Source: Hesseltinella vesiculosa
Lineage: Eukaryota; Mucoromycota; Mucoromycetes; Mucorales; Cunninghamellaceae
DNA: 64,000 nucleotides
Assembly (NCBI GenBank): GCA_002104935.1
Contig: MCGT01000057.1
Coordinates: forward strand, 27,864-91,863
Reading direction: 5' to 3'
A model generated the notes under the pieces. It was not told the DNA's origin, searched no databases, and saw only the letters and a program-made list of their open reading frames with translations. Positions 33,690-45,082 of this stretch are shown in pieces. The position numbers and the translations under genes are program-made. The stretch's first letter is position 1. Every line of letters starts with the position of its first letter.

Positions 33690-35077
33690 TTAAGAAGAGG
33701 GCGTGTGGGAATGGCGATGTTGGGGGGGAGTCAGGTTCAAGGACGAGCGAGTGGTAGAAAAGGCAACGGAATGACGAGGAGGAGTGAAGGACCCAGAGTG
33801 ACGCATGGGTGGCGTGAACGAACCAGAATGGCGCATAGGTGGAGTAAATGTGCCCGAGGCACGTGGTGAGCCGGAAGGCAAAGGCAGTTTGGTGGCGGAA
33901 TGGTTCCCAACCGACAGGGCCGACGATTTCACATAGTCAGGCGTGGTCAAGTACACCATGCTCTGTCGTTTGGCGTCACCGGAAATCGAGGGAGGTGCTT
34001 GTAGACCGGTGGTTTCGTCATAACAGGAGTCGTCGTCTTGTTCCAACATGGCATATTTAGCAAATTCTTCATTGTCACCAAAGAATTGACGGGCCTTTTC
34101 GCGTTCTTTTTTGGATTGGTATCGCTGCAAAAAGTACAGACCAAGCAAGACAGCCAAGATGAAGATCACAACAGCTGCACCCACTACGCCCCAGAGCCAG
34201 GGTTCAATGGCTCGGAACACATCAGGTGCTTGTACACAGACATTGCCACTGCAGGTATCTGAGACACATTCTCGGTCTTGTTCGCATTGACTACCGAGAG
34301 CTTTGGCTGTAATGCACACCGCATTCGTACAGTAAGTGCCAGCAGTGCAATTATCTCGTACAATCGTTTGCATCACAGATTGTTGTTCGGCATCCAAAGA
34401 CACGTATTGTGTGCTAAAAAAAACAGAGAGCGGTTGAGACCCATTCATTTAATTTTTTTACGACAAAACAACTTACGTATCATTGCCACAGGTGCCACCA
34501 AGAGGTACACCTTTGACATTACAGAGACTGTTCAAACAAATTGAATTGATGCCTGCACATTCATCGTCTCGTTGCTAAAGAGAGAGAGAGAGAGATAAGT
34601 CAAGCGGGTTTGCTAACGGTTTCATTTTTGGGGACTAACCATTTCACAGGTACCACCCACTTGTACAACAGGTGTACATTTAGAATTATTATCAGGGCAG
34701 AAAGTACCATTTTGACAGCGGGTAGGGAATGGAGTGGCAGGATTCCAACTGCGCATTAAGTAAAGGTGATTGGATTAGTCAAAACATGATAAAAAAAAGG
34801 GGGGAAGCGGTCGTTCTTACCCTTTGATGTAATCGGTGTTGGCACATCCAACATTTTGACATGTACTGGTGCTAGGCTCGCAGTAGAGGTACATGCTTCG
34901 ACAGGAATCAATATACTTCCATGTTAATCTATGATAAACAGTCAGTAGGAGAAGGGACCATGGCCGTTTTATTTACGATTCATAGTAAGGACTGGGATCA
35001 CAACGCTGGCCAACCTGCTGTGCTGAAACAATGGCGGCGAGGAATGACGCTAGACCCAAGGTCTTCCACATTGTCAT
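33690..35077 (-). CDS. Single-pass membrane protein with Cys-rich extracellular domain
   Basis: Five exons (35077-34977, 34928-34821, 34748-34640, 34574-34477, 34413-33690) encode 379 residues. The signal peptide is MTMWKTLGLASFLAAIVSAQ. The ectodomain (about residues 21-215) has around 20 cysteines in spaced pairs (CRSMYLYCEPSTSTC, CQNGTFC, CEMQRDDECAG, CTAGTYCTNAVC, CEQDRECVSDTCSGNVC). These resemble the small disulfide modules of Dickkopf/Prokineticin-like or EGF-like surface proteins. A transmembrane helix is WLWGVVGAAVVIFILAVLLG. The cytosolic tail contains three to four copies of an R-H-S-G-S-F-T-P-P-M type repeat, rich in potential S/T-P phosphorylation sites. It looks like a cell-surface sensor or adhesion receptor; function is unknown. 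Confidence 0.8.
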
Positions 35078-36619
35078 GATATAAAAGGACGAAATAAGAA
35101 AAAGAGATTATCACCGAGAAGAAAAAGGAAAAGAAATAAAATAAAAAAAAAACCAAGAAAATAAAAATAGAGCAAAGCTGGCAAAACACCAAGTTTGGGC
35201 TTTTTTTCTCTTTTTTTATTATTTTTGGGACATCACTTGGTTACACCACTTGTTTTCTTGCTTGAACTTCTAGCTATTTTTGAGTTGAGCCGTCTTATCA
35301 CCAAGCCAACGTTTCTTTTTCGAAAACAAAAGAGGGGCCTCAAAACAAGAGTAAAGAAAAAGGAGATCATCCAAAAAATGTTCAACTCCACGTGGAGATT
35401 GATCTGCGCTACCATTGGGTCATGGTTGTCATGGATTTTCTCGAGGCTCTTTCTCCAAACATTGGTGACACATCGCTGTGGACGAACAAAAAACAAAACC
35501 ACTTTCTTTGTTTTGCTTGATGATCTTTCTGTTGGCATGATGCTCACCAGAGGCACTTGGTGTCTTTTCAATCCCCGATGCTCCTTTTTCATGATCATCC
35601 CTTGTGACGCTGGGGACAAACAGTGGCACAGATGGCTCAGAAAAAAAAATAAAAGAAGATGAAAGCCACACGCCACCTCTTGCTATACCAATCGCGGAAT
35701 AAAGCATCTTTTCCCAAGCGCTTGGTTTGGACTGGCCGTTTTTTGCTTGGCAAAGTGTGGGGTTTCAAAATCGCATAGCCTGGGTCAAAAAAAGGGGGGA
35801 CAGGCAGAGCCTTGTCAGAGATGTTGAATCATACATAAATCAACCAATGAAATCTTGGTGGACATGTACTGTACAACTTCGTCATTGCCCGGAATGCCCG
35901 AGGCCGAAAAAAAATAAGAAATCAGTCTGTGCTAGGCTTTGGCTAGCGGACAACCCCATGAAAAATAAAATAAAAAAAAAGTAGGAGAGGCTGCATCGGT
36001 TTCATCTCCATGAGCGGATATCAGGAGGTCATTTAAAAAAAAGGTAATTTGATTAATGAGCAAAAAGGTGTAAACAAAAGTCATGATATATCGAGTATGC
36101 TTGCGTTGTCAAAGCTCAAGGAATGCTCAAGGACATCCTCGGGTCTTTTTTTTCTTTGTGCGTGCGCCGCAACACACTGATAAATTTTTTTGCCCGCATT
36201 CCTTGCCGCATTCTCTCTCTCTCTTTTTTTTTTTTTGGGCAGATGACTGAACAAAAAGAAAGTGAAAAAAAAAAGTGATACAAAAAAATATGAGGGGTTT
36301 CTATTATCCAATGCAAGCAGTTTGGTAATGAGGGTTGGGTGGGCAAAAAAAGCAGCAGAAAATGGCACACCGCTGAAGTGCAGTTATCAGGGTTTTGACA
36401 AGGGGTTTTGATTGGTGGGAGTTGAAAATTGGTTACCCAAAATTTGAATGTGGGTCTAATTAATACAAGTAAAAAAAAAAGGGGGGGTCGTTACAGCCAT
36501 GGAGTTGAAGTAAGGAAAACCCATTTCTCTAATTGGGATTATAAAGTTAATTTTCTGTGTCCCTTTTACTTTCTCTTTCTTCCATACTTTTAGTTTTTTT
36601 TTTAAAAAAAAAAAAACCA
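35078..36619. promoter_or_regulatory. 1.5-kb divergent region, Cys-rich receptor / chitosanase
   Basis: This upstream DNA is shared by two genes for secreted/surface products. It contains A- and T-tracts (e.g. 35138-35150, 36224-36236, 36597-36616, the last right before the chitosanase ATG). Open frames here are short and Lys/Phe-biased. No motif could be assigned to a known regulator. Confidence 0.4.
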
Positions 36620-38218
36620 ATGAAGTCCCTTTCTTTGCTCTCTTTGACCTTACTGCCAAGCGCCATTCTGGCTGCTAGTAACAGCTACTGTCAAAAACAA
36701 TTCGCCCGGAACGAACAGAATTGCGCAAAATTTGACTTCAGCCATGTTACGCCTGATTCGCAACAATGCGGTAGTGATGGCACGCCCACCTCCAACACTA
36801 CCTACAATGGCCCCAAACAAACCAACTGCACTACTTTTTACGATATCGGCCACCTTCCTGAGCAAACCATTTCCAACTCTGCCGCAAGAATGGCCCAATT
36901 GATCACCAACGTGTACGTATAAAAATAACCCCCTCTCCTTTTTTTTATTGTTCTATGTGGATCTAACGGTCGTTTTTTTTTTTTTTCCAGGTTTGAAAAT
37001 GGAGACACCAAAATGGGCTATGCCGTAAGAGAAAAGAAGAAGACCATAAAAAATCTCACAATTTATGCCTTGCATAGTATGTCGAAAACCTTGGGGATTG
37101 TCGTGGCTACACCAGGTAACACCTTTCTCCTTTTCCCTTGCATTTTTTGGTAACTTACCTTGTGTCATAGTGGTTACATTGGCTTCACTACTGGCACAAA
37201 CGACGCCTATGCTGTAGTCCAGGCCTATACAAAGCGCATCCACGGCACACCCAACCCATTCCAACCATTCCTAGGCGAATTGGCTAAATTGAGCAACTAC
37301 ACCTTTGGCGACCCACACCGTGCAGACGTCACTCACCTCAAAGGCTTCCCTGCCGCCTGGAAAGACGCTGCCTGCCAAAACCCCATGTTTGTTCAAACCC
37401 AACTTGATGTTGGTCATTCCATGTACCTCCAACCAGCTCTTCGCTATGCTGCTTCCGTTGGTGTCACCTCCAACTTGGGGAAAGCCATTTTCTATGGTAA
37501 CCTCCTCCTCTTCCAACTCCGACTCTCGTCCCTGACCACCTTTTTTTTTTTCGCCTGCCAATAGATACAATCGTTCAACATGGTTGGCAGGTAAACCAAT
37601 GAAACATGTCACCTTCATATATGACTCAACCTATCTCTCCCCTAGTACGTCGAGCCATTGATCAACTTGCCACGCATCATGCAACTGACCGGCCCACGTA
37701 AAAATGGCGAATCCGAAAAAGCGTACTTGACGCGCTTCTTGACCACCCGCCGCCAGTTGGTCTGCTGCTACCCTGGAGACACCTGGAATGAATCTTCAGA
37801 TCGCATGTCTGATCTGCAAAACCTCGTCGACAAATGGAGCGCCAACCAGGATCTGAAGAACAAGGTTGTCCTGAAGGCTTTCGGCGCCACTGTCACCGGT
37901 AAAGAGAATATGAACTATGACACCGGCAACTGCAAAGGCTACACCCCTTTCGCCTCCCTCCCAACCTCTATCCCTCTGCCTATCCCTCAATGCACCGCTT
38001 CCGCCCCAACACCTTCTTCTTCCTCTCGACCAAATCACTCCAAAAACCACCGTCCCCACCACAAGCAACATGCTGGCCATGGGCAACACGCTGGTCATGC
38101 CAACCATGGTCATGCCAGCCATGGTCATTCTGGTCACGGTCATCATAAGGGCCATCTTCAGCATCCCGACCGAGGACAGCACCGTTATGCCCGTCAAGGT
38201 CAATCCCAGTCTTCCTAG
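36620..38218 (+). CDS. Secreted GH46-family chitosanase with His-rich tail
   Basis: Six exons (36620-36912, 36991-37024, 37078-37115, 37171-37496, 37565-37590, 37646-38218) encode 429 residues. The signal peptide is MKSLSLLSLTLLPSAILAA. The catalytic domain matches family GH46: the general acid Glu in V-F-E-N-G (about residue 100), the second acid Asp in NLGDCRGYT (about 116), then SGYIGFTTGTNDAYAVVQ, GFPAAWKDAACQNPMF and FYDTIVQHGW. GH46 enzymes cut beta-1,4 linkages of chitosan, the main wall polymer of Mucorales, so roles in wall remodelling or nutrient use are likely (inference). After the catalytic domain comes a Ser/Pro linker and a His/Gly-rich tail (HAGHGQHAGHANHGHASH) of about 50 residues that could bind metal. 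The N-terminal ~80 residues before the catalytic domain are Cys/Asn-rich. Confidence 0.88.
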
Positions 38219-39409
38219 GATTTTCTCATCATCCATTTACGTTGTATCACCAAATAAATTATTCAAACACCATGCAAATAAAAAAAAGTAACCTCGGGTT
38301 GCTTCCATTTTGTATCACTACAACATTTCCCTGCTTTTTTTTTGGGGGGGGGGGTTCAGGAAGAGCTTAGCTGGTGGTGTGTCGTGGGAAATCGCCAACA
38401 AGGCCACATCATCACAATACTGACAAGATACCAAAAATGCCATGTGATCGCTGCAGCGAATAAAAAAAAGAGCGGAGACGCACTGCAGCGCGATGGACGA
38501 GTTGCCAAGGAAGCTTCTGGCCGTTACTGACAGCCTGCTTCATAAACACTCATGCCGCCACTTACGTGTACCGCTTTTCATTTCTGGTAACCAAATATGT
38601 AAAGGAGTGGAGAGTGAATGTGATGTAGAATTCAGCTTCAACTGCTTGGTTGAAAAGAAAGGTGGATGAAAGGAAAAACAACTGCAGCAAATGGCCGTCG
38701 GAATCTGAAAATTGGCTGGAGATTTTTTTTTTTCGGTTTTTTGGTCGTTTTTTAGCTGGGGAATCGAAAATGAAAAAACGGAACTCGCATCAAGTTGGCT
38801 GGGTGGCCATGGCCAACAGACATGGTTTTTTCAGTAACGATGACTCTCATATGAATCTACATTCGTGGAAAATTAGAGCTCGATTCGTTAACTCAAACGT
38901 GCTGTAAGGCCCACGCTTTCATTTTCAGGATGGCCAGGGGTCTGCCAGGCGATTTGATAAAAAATGATGCGTGGCAAAGACTGTGTAAAAAATCGACTAG
39001 CCCCAACCTTGGTGTATAGGCATGCATTGTTGATTAATGTTTGTGGTTAAAAGCTCAGACCCTGCGGATACAGTGGTGAGGAGCTAGATGGGACAAAAGA
39101 TCAGTGCTTTGAGCTGTGAGACTGGATGGTATTATTAGAGAAAAATATAAATAGAAGGACAAAGTTCCACACAGTGGGGTTTCCCTCAGCTTGCACACTT
39201 CCTTCCTCATGATGGTAGCCATAGACTCAAAATCAATAAAACCTGCACACTTTTTCACTAATAATGTAACTAAAAACAAGTTCCAAAGACTTGAAGCCCA
39301 GCAATAGGCTTCATCATGACACCAATCTCCCGTTTCCCCGGAATTAGCACCGGCTGACATTTTAAAAGCCTGTGTTCCGCCCGCTTTTTTCCTTTTTTCA
39401 ATTAAAAAC
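38219..39409. other. Intergenic region, no gene seen
   Basis: About 1.2 kb between two plus-strand genes, with a T10-G10 run at 38335-38355 and scattered A/T tracts. Short open frames were judged chance. Confidence 0.4.
38253..38258 (+). terminator. Candidate polyadenylation signal AATAAA
   Basis: AATAAA lies 35 bp after the chitosanase stop codon. Confidence 0.4.
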
Positions 39410-40702
39410 ATGATGGATCAAGTGCCTGTGGGCATTTTGCATTGCCAAAAGTACAGTTATGACAGAGAACTTGATACGGTTTGTATATCGTGTTCCAAAA
39501 CGGCGGACAAGAAAGGGTTTTACAAGGTTAACTTGCACGACACTGGTAAGACGCTGATCTACAAAGAAATCGGTCTCAAATAAATCCTCTTCTCTTTAGT
39601 ATTATTTCCAGAAGGCGGAGGCCAAGGTGCTGATACTGGCACCATCAACAATGTCAAAGTGTACGATGTCCAACGAGAAAAACTAGCTCATGTCCATTAT
39701 ACCAAGCAGCCCATTGAGGCTGGCCCTGTCAAGGTCAAATTAGATTGGGATCGACGCCTGGATCACATGCAACAACACAGCGGACAACATTTACTTAGTG
39801 CGATCCTTGAACAGGAGCCGTACAACCTTAAAACAGTGGGCTGGGCTCTCAAGGAAAAGGTCGCCTATGTCGAGCTCAACACGACCGGTCGGCAACAGCC
39901 TACGTCAGAACAGCTGGATCAAGTCGAAGCAACAGTGAATCAGTGGATCAAGGACGCAACTCCTGTGATTTGCCACACCAAGAAGCACAGTAATGATGAG
40001 GATCGTCCCACGTCCTTGCCTGACGACTATGTTGGTGACCAGGGCGTGATCCGCACCATTGAGATCAAGGGACTGGACCTAAATCCTTGCTGCGGAACCC
40101 ATGTCGAACACCTGGGCCATTTGCAAATCATGAAACTTCTGCAGACAGAAAACATCCGAAGCGGTAACATGCGTCTCTACTTTGTCTTTGGCCAGCGTGT
40201 GCTCGATTCCCTCAAGGATCTGTTCGACATCAGCCGCCAGCTCAACAAGAGCCTCTCGGTCCCACCCACCCAATTTGTCGACAGTGTCGATCGATTGCAG
40301 CTCCAGACCAAAGCTCAAGCCAAAGCCGTGCGCAAATGGCAGGCTCAATGCGCCGACCAAGCATGCTCGGGTCTCAAGGCCCAGCTCGACAAGCAGTCCG
40401 TCGCCCTTGTTTTCGATGAGCAGCAAGACGCCGACATGAGCTATTTGAACATGATTTCGATGTGCATCAAGGACAAGCAGCTGCTCGAAGACAATCCTAC
40501 CGCTGCCGTGATCCTGGCGTCTGGCGATCGTGCCAAAGGCGGTGCTTTGATAGTGATCTGTGAAGATGCAGACCGGTTGAAGCAAGTGTCGGCCAAGCTC
40601 ATGGCCACCCTCCAAGGCACAAAAGGTGGTGGTGCCCGTGGCCGCTGGACTGGCAAGTCTCAAAGCTTTGAAGGATTAGAAACCATCGTTGATATAGAGT
40701 AG
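39410..40702 (+). CDS. Alanyl-tRNA editing protein (AlaX/AARSD1 family)
   Basis: Two exons (39410-39545, 39600-40702) encode 412 residues. The zinc-binding editing site is complete: HSGQHLL (H-x3-H) near residue 120 and CCGTHVEHLGH (C-x3-H) near 225, with the family block LFPEGGGQGADTGTI before them. A C-terminal region (about 300-405) with coiled-coil and GGALIVICEDADRL followed by GGGARGRW resembles the DHHA1/C-Ala part, making it an AARSD1-like (AlaX-L) enzyme. Such proteins hydrolyse Ser (or Gly) mischarged on tRNA-Ala in trans. It starts ATG ATG GAT; the first ATG is used. Length (~412) equals human AARSD1. Confidence 0.9.
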
Positions 40703-40704
40703 AT

Positions 40705-40779
40705 ACTGCGCTGCAGAATAAAAAGTTTTTTTTTTTTTTTTTTTTTTTGTTGCGAGGGGCGCCGCCACTTTTTTGTTCT

Positions 40780-40815
<36 letters not shown>

Positions 40816-40847
40816 TCCCATTCCTTTCCTGTTGTTGCTGTCTGTCT
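40705..40847. other. Two very long T tracts between AARSD1-like and PPR genes
   Basis: T tracts of about 24 nt (40725-40748) and about 31 nt (40783-40813) fill the 145-bp gap. The gap must hold both the terminator of the upstream gene and the promoter of the downstream gene. Confidence 0.8.
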
Positions 40848-42281
40848 ATGATCTTATCTCGACTTTATGTACAGGCAAGATCAAACGCACGCCCATTGAT
40901 CCTGAACAGCGCCCGAGCCTGGAGTTCAGCTGCGCTACAAAGCAAAACGATTAAACCAAGAAGCCACAGCAGCAGCCCAAATCGCAGCAGCAATCGCAGC
41001 AGCAGTCCAAATCGCAGTAGCAATCGCAACAACAGCCCAAATCGAAGCAGCAATCGCAGCAGCAGCAGCTCAGATCGCAAACCCTATGCCAATCAAATAG
41101 ATACCAGCGACACCAAAAGTACGTGGACCAAGCGCAACTTTGTCAAAATGGACGACGTTGAAAGCCGCAAGGATCGGCACCTCTTTTTGCGACCAACCGA
41201 TCAATATGTAGCAACGAAGCAGCTCCCCAAGATCATTGATGGCCATGGATTAGATCAAGCCGTCGACTATGTAACCAATTTACCCTTGGATCTGCAGTCA
41301 AATGTCTTGTGGAATCAGCTGTTGCGAACCTGTGCACTTGACGGAAGAACAAACAAGGCTGAGAAGCTCTTCCACATGGTAAGCTTGCACACTTCCCTGC
41401 TTCTATCAAAACCTCTGACCTGACACTGCCTTTTCTTTTCACAGATGCGGAAACGTGGCATCGCTCCTAATGAACAGACGTTTACGAGCATGCTATCAGC
41501 GTTTGCCAATAGCCGATCGGACGTGTCCGCCGAACGAGCTCAAGGATGGCTGGATCGGATGCAGCAACACAACCTGACTCCCACTGTCATTCACTATAAT
41601 GCACTGCTCCGAGTATATATCCACGACAAAATGTATAATCAAACCATGGCCAAGGTGCGGCAGATGATGCGCGACGACGGCCGCCTACCCTTCCCTGACC
41701 AGATCACCATGTCCATTGCCTTGCAAGCCGTGCCAGCTGTCGAGAACAACCCAACAAAGGAAATCCGGCGAATGTGGAACTATGCCGTCGATCAGCAGAA
41801 ATCCCTCGCCCCCCAGCACAGCCGCACGTCCAGCACCCTGCAATCCAAAGCCGACATCATCATGAGCTCGCACGAAATGCAGGAAGATATTCAGGACAAA
41901 TCGATTTCAAGATGTGTCATCGACGATACCTTGATGGTGGCCTTCTTCAAAACTCTAGGCCAGCTGCCTCGACAACAAGCCCAAGCTAGAAACACAAAGT
42001 TCCGGCACGAAGCTATGGGTCTAGTGAGCGAAATGACTCATCAGCTGTATGGCATCTCAGCCCTCGGTAGCCTTCCTTCTGCCCCTCCCACCTCCGTGCA
42101 GACGCCAGGGATCAAAGTGTTGGACGCCCTTTTGCGTTGCTGTGGCTCTCTTCGTGCCTTTAACCAAGGCACCACTTATTACACCCAATTCTTGCACAAG
42201 TTCCCCACGTTGGTGCCTGATGACCATGTCCAAAGTGCCTATCAGTATCTCAAAACCAAACGTACTCAAAAGCATGAATAA
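40848..42281 (+). CDS. Mitochondrial pentatricopeptide-repeat (PPR) protein
   Basis: Two exons (40848-41378, 41445-42281) encode 455 residues. The basic, Arg/Ser-rich start (MILSRLYVQARSNARPL) fits a mitochondrial targeting peptide. Residues ~40-80 are a repeat of S-P-N-R-S-S-N-R type units. PPR-like helices follow: LPLDLQSNVLWNQLLRTC, NKAEKLFHMMRKRGIAPNEQ (a classical M-x-x-x-G-x-x-P-(N/D) ending), TFTSMLSAFANS, RMQQHNLTPTVIHYNALLRV and QITMSIALQAV. PPR proteins bind organellar RNA for processing, stability or translation. It resembles fungal mitochondrial small-subunit-associated PPRs in size and layout, but the exact ortholog is not clear. The stop codon overlaps an AATAAA. Confidence 0.8.
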
Positions 42282-42359
42282 ACCAGGACAGCGCCTCCTT
42301 TTTTTTTTCTCGGCTTCTTCCCTTTATTTTTTCGTGCCACCTATTTTCACACGGTCAGC

Positions 42360-43774
42360 ATGGTCATGGACACTCTCACTTGTTTCTTGTTAAATGATAA
42401 TCTCGATACTCAACGATTGCAATCAAAATCGAGTCACCCATTGAGTTTTGTCGATGCCCAGCAGCAAACAGCTCAACAGGTTCTGAATGAACAACGTGAC
42501 AGCAATCAAGTTGCCAGAACATTTCTGCTGTGGGACCAGCCAGACACCCTGGTGCTGATCGACTCGCTTTATAACCTACCTTCGACACGATATTCGCTTG
42601 ATCAGCCCCACTCCCTTGACGATGTGCTATTGGAATGGCGTGGCCAATCCTCGAAAGTAGATCTTCCCGTATTAACTCGTAGCATTGCCTTATCCCTCAC
42701 CTTGAACGACCTGCTTCTGGACAAGACGCACCTGTCATTGCTGGAGCAAGCCATTGTCCAGTGTATCGGTACAGATCACCGGTTGGTGGTCCTGGTCAAT
42801 GTCAAGCAATTCCATCTTACGCCAAATTGGTCCATCACAACCGAACAGCAGTGGCATGCCTGGCAGCGAGCTGTCACTCTGCTCTACCTGCAGCAAATCC
42901 AAGTAGCCTACACCAATCAATGTCCGTTGTTTGATATGACTGTTCTCTTCCCAGACCTTTTGGATCCCTGTTGGATGACAGACATGGCATTTGATCAAAT
43001 CTTTACGTCTGCCCAAGGTGAGAGAGCGGGAGAGCGAGGAAAGGGACGTCGTATGTTAATGTGCCTTCTTTTGCCCGACTCCACCAGACACAGCGCTTGT
43101 AGAGGTATGGAACAAGATCCGAGACGACCATGCGCTGCCAAGCTGGCAACCTGTCGTCCTGACGACAATAGATCCGCCAGAATCCGAGGAAATCAGCCAG
43201 AGCTCGCCAGAGACATCAGTCACGTTTAGCAGGGTCATTGTCGGCGGGACCTTTGATCATTTACATGCTGGCCACAAAATCCTGTTGACCATGACGGCCT
43301 TACTGGGCAAAGTATCCATGACGGTGGGTGTCACTGGTAAGACACCCTGCTGCACTACAGCTGATGATTCATCGTCCCTTTTATTGCGTCTATTGTGCCA
43401 AAAAAATATTAGACGACGTGATCCTTCAATCAAAGAAATACAAGGAATTGCTGGAGCCGACAACTGTACGCATGGGTGCCGTGAAGAGATTTTGCCAGAC
43501 CATACGCCCAGATCTAGAGTACAAGGTCGTTCCTATTTTTGATCCCTTTGGCCCAACCATTTCCGAGCCTAATTTGGATGCGCTAGTTGTGTCGCAAGAA
43601 ACGTTATCTGGTGGCAATATGGTCAATGACGAGCGGCTGCGACGGAACTATCATCCCTTGGTGCTTCGTGTGATCGATGTCGTTTCCGAAGCCGGCTCTC
43701 ATGGTGACCAATCGTACACCGATAAAATCAGCAGCAGTTGGATACGCAAATACCTTTATGATCTGAAGCAATAA
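42360..43774 (+). CDS. Phosphopantetheine adenylyltransferase (CAB4/COASY PPAT domain)
   Basis: Three exons (42360-43017, 43088-43336, 43413-43774) encode 422 residues. The C-terminal nucleotidyltransferase domain starts at SRVIVGGTFDHLHAGHKILL, containing the HxGH-type ATP-binding motif. It continues with V-G-V-T-G-D-D-V, a Lys-rich helix (LQSKKYKELLEP) and the SKETLSGG-like loop VVSQETLSGG, and ends ISSSWIRKYL, the eukaryotic PPAT pattern. This enzyme makes dephospho-CoA from 4'-phosphopantetheine and ATP, step four of CoA synthesis. As in fungal Cab4, there is no dephospho-CoA kinase domain attached. The N-terminal ~230 residues are a diverged extension typical of the fungal protein. Only ~80 bp separate it from the PPR gene. 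Confidence 0.9.
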
Positions 43775-44490
43775 AAACCAGTTCCAAAAAAAAAATTATG
43801 AACACGCCGGTAGGCCTGGATCCGCCACCCTGTACGCTTCATTGATCTGCGTTTGAACAAAGAAATGATTGAGGTAATGGAAAGGGAGCATGACTCTATT
43901 TATTTTTTTGACTCGTGGGCATGAAGCATGATTTTGCGCGCACCTGGCTTAACTTTCTCGCGCACTCGATTTTACTTTCGCGCGCTCGCGAAAAATAATG
44001 TAGTGGTTCGCTCGATTGGTTTTCCTGCTAAAATAATCATTCACAGCCAGAAGATAAAACTGCCGTGGTTCGCGCCAAATTTATGGTTGTAGCATGCGCC
44101 TTAGCTAGCGTGTAAAACTTCTATATTATACGAGATCAAGTTAGCCTGATCAACTAGGGACTCAATTCCGATAATGACTCATTGGAAGTGTTCACAGCTG
44201 AAAGTAGATGTGATAGGTTTAAAGTGATTTTTTAAAAATCATCATAATTATACAAGAAGTTATCTAGAGTGTTTGATTCATACAATACTGTAATGCCCTA
44301 TCGGCTGGAAGAATGAAACGTGCGAGCTGAGGGAATTTCACTGTGCGGAGCGTTCTCCTAGAATTGGACAAGTGCACTAATTTGCCCCGCACCTAGACGA
44401 GCTATTTAAATCTTTCCCAAAGTCTTTTTTTTTCTTCTTCTTTCGAATTTTCGAAGTGAAAATAAACTAGAAAGGATTCTAATCGAAATA
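43775..44490. other. Intergenic region upstream of the minisatellite
   Basis: This contains CGCG-rich clusters at about 43936-43990 (gcgcgcacc, tcgcgcactcg, gcgcgctcgcg) beside A/T-rich DNA. No coding exon was identified. Confidence 0.4.
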
Positions 44491-44493
44491 CTG

Positions 44494-45082
44494 GGTTTAG
44501 GATGGGATGGGCTTAGTGGGATTAGGATGAGATTAGGATGGGCTTGGGCTTGGGATTAGGATGGGATTAGGATGGGATTAGGATGGGATTAGGATGGGAT
44601 TAGGATGGGATTAGGATGGGATTAGGATGAGATTAGGATGGGATTAGGATGGGATTAGGATGGGATTAGGATGGGATTAGGATGGGATTAGGATGGGCTT
44701 AGGATGAGATAAGGATGGGCTTGGGATTAGGATGGGATTAGGATGGGATTAGGATGGGATTAGGATGAGATTAGGATGGGATTAGGATGGGATTAGGATG
44801 GGATTAGGATGAGATTAGGATGAGATTAGGATGGGATTAGGATGGGATTAGGATGGGATTAGGATGGGCTTGGGATTAGGATGGGATTAGGATGAGATTA
44901 GGATGGGCTTGGGATTAGGATGGGATTAGGATGAGATTAGGATGGGCTTAGGATGGGCTTAGGATGAGATTAGGATGGGGATTAGGATGGGCTTGGGATG
45001 AGATTAGGATGGGGATTAGGATGGGCTTGGGATGAGATTAGGATGGGATTAGGATGGGGGATTAGGATGGGATGGGATGGGA
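44494..45082. repeat. 11-bp G-rich minisatellite (GGGATTAGGAT)n
   Basis: About 590 bp are built of an 11-bp unit GGGATTAGGAT. Variants are GAGATTAGGAT, GGGCTTAGGAT and longer GGGCTTGGGATTAGGAT units, roughly 50 copies in all. All G-runs are on the plus strand. Unit length is not a multiple of three, so it is not a simple protein repeat. Variant units occur in similar blocks (e.g. near 44700 and 44860-45060), which suggests higher-order duplication. Confidence 0.95.

Noticed and set aside
35195..35676. Overlapping frames of ~150 codons on both strands
   Set aside because: Both are Lys/Phe-rich and mirror each other around A/T tracts in a promoter region.
44494..45082. Minisatellite as a true telomere array
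   Set aside because: The unit is 11 bp with GGGATTAGGAT, not TTAGGG, and it lies inside gene-bearing DNA on both sides.
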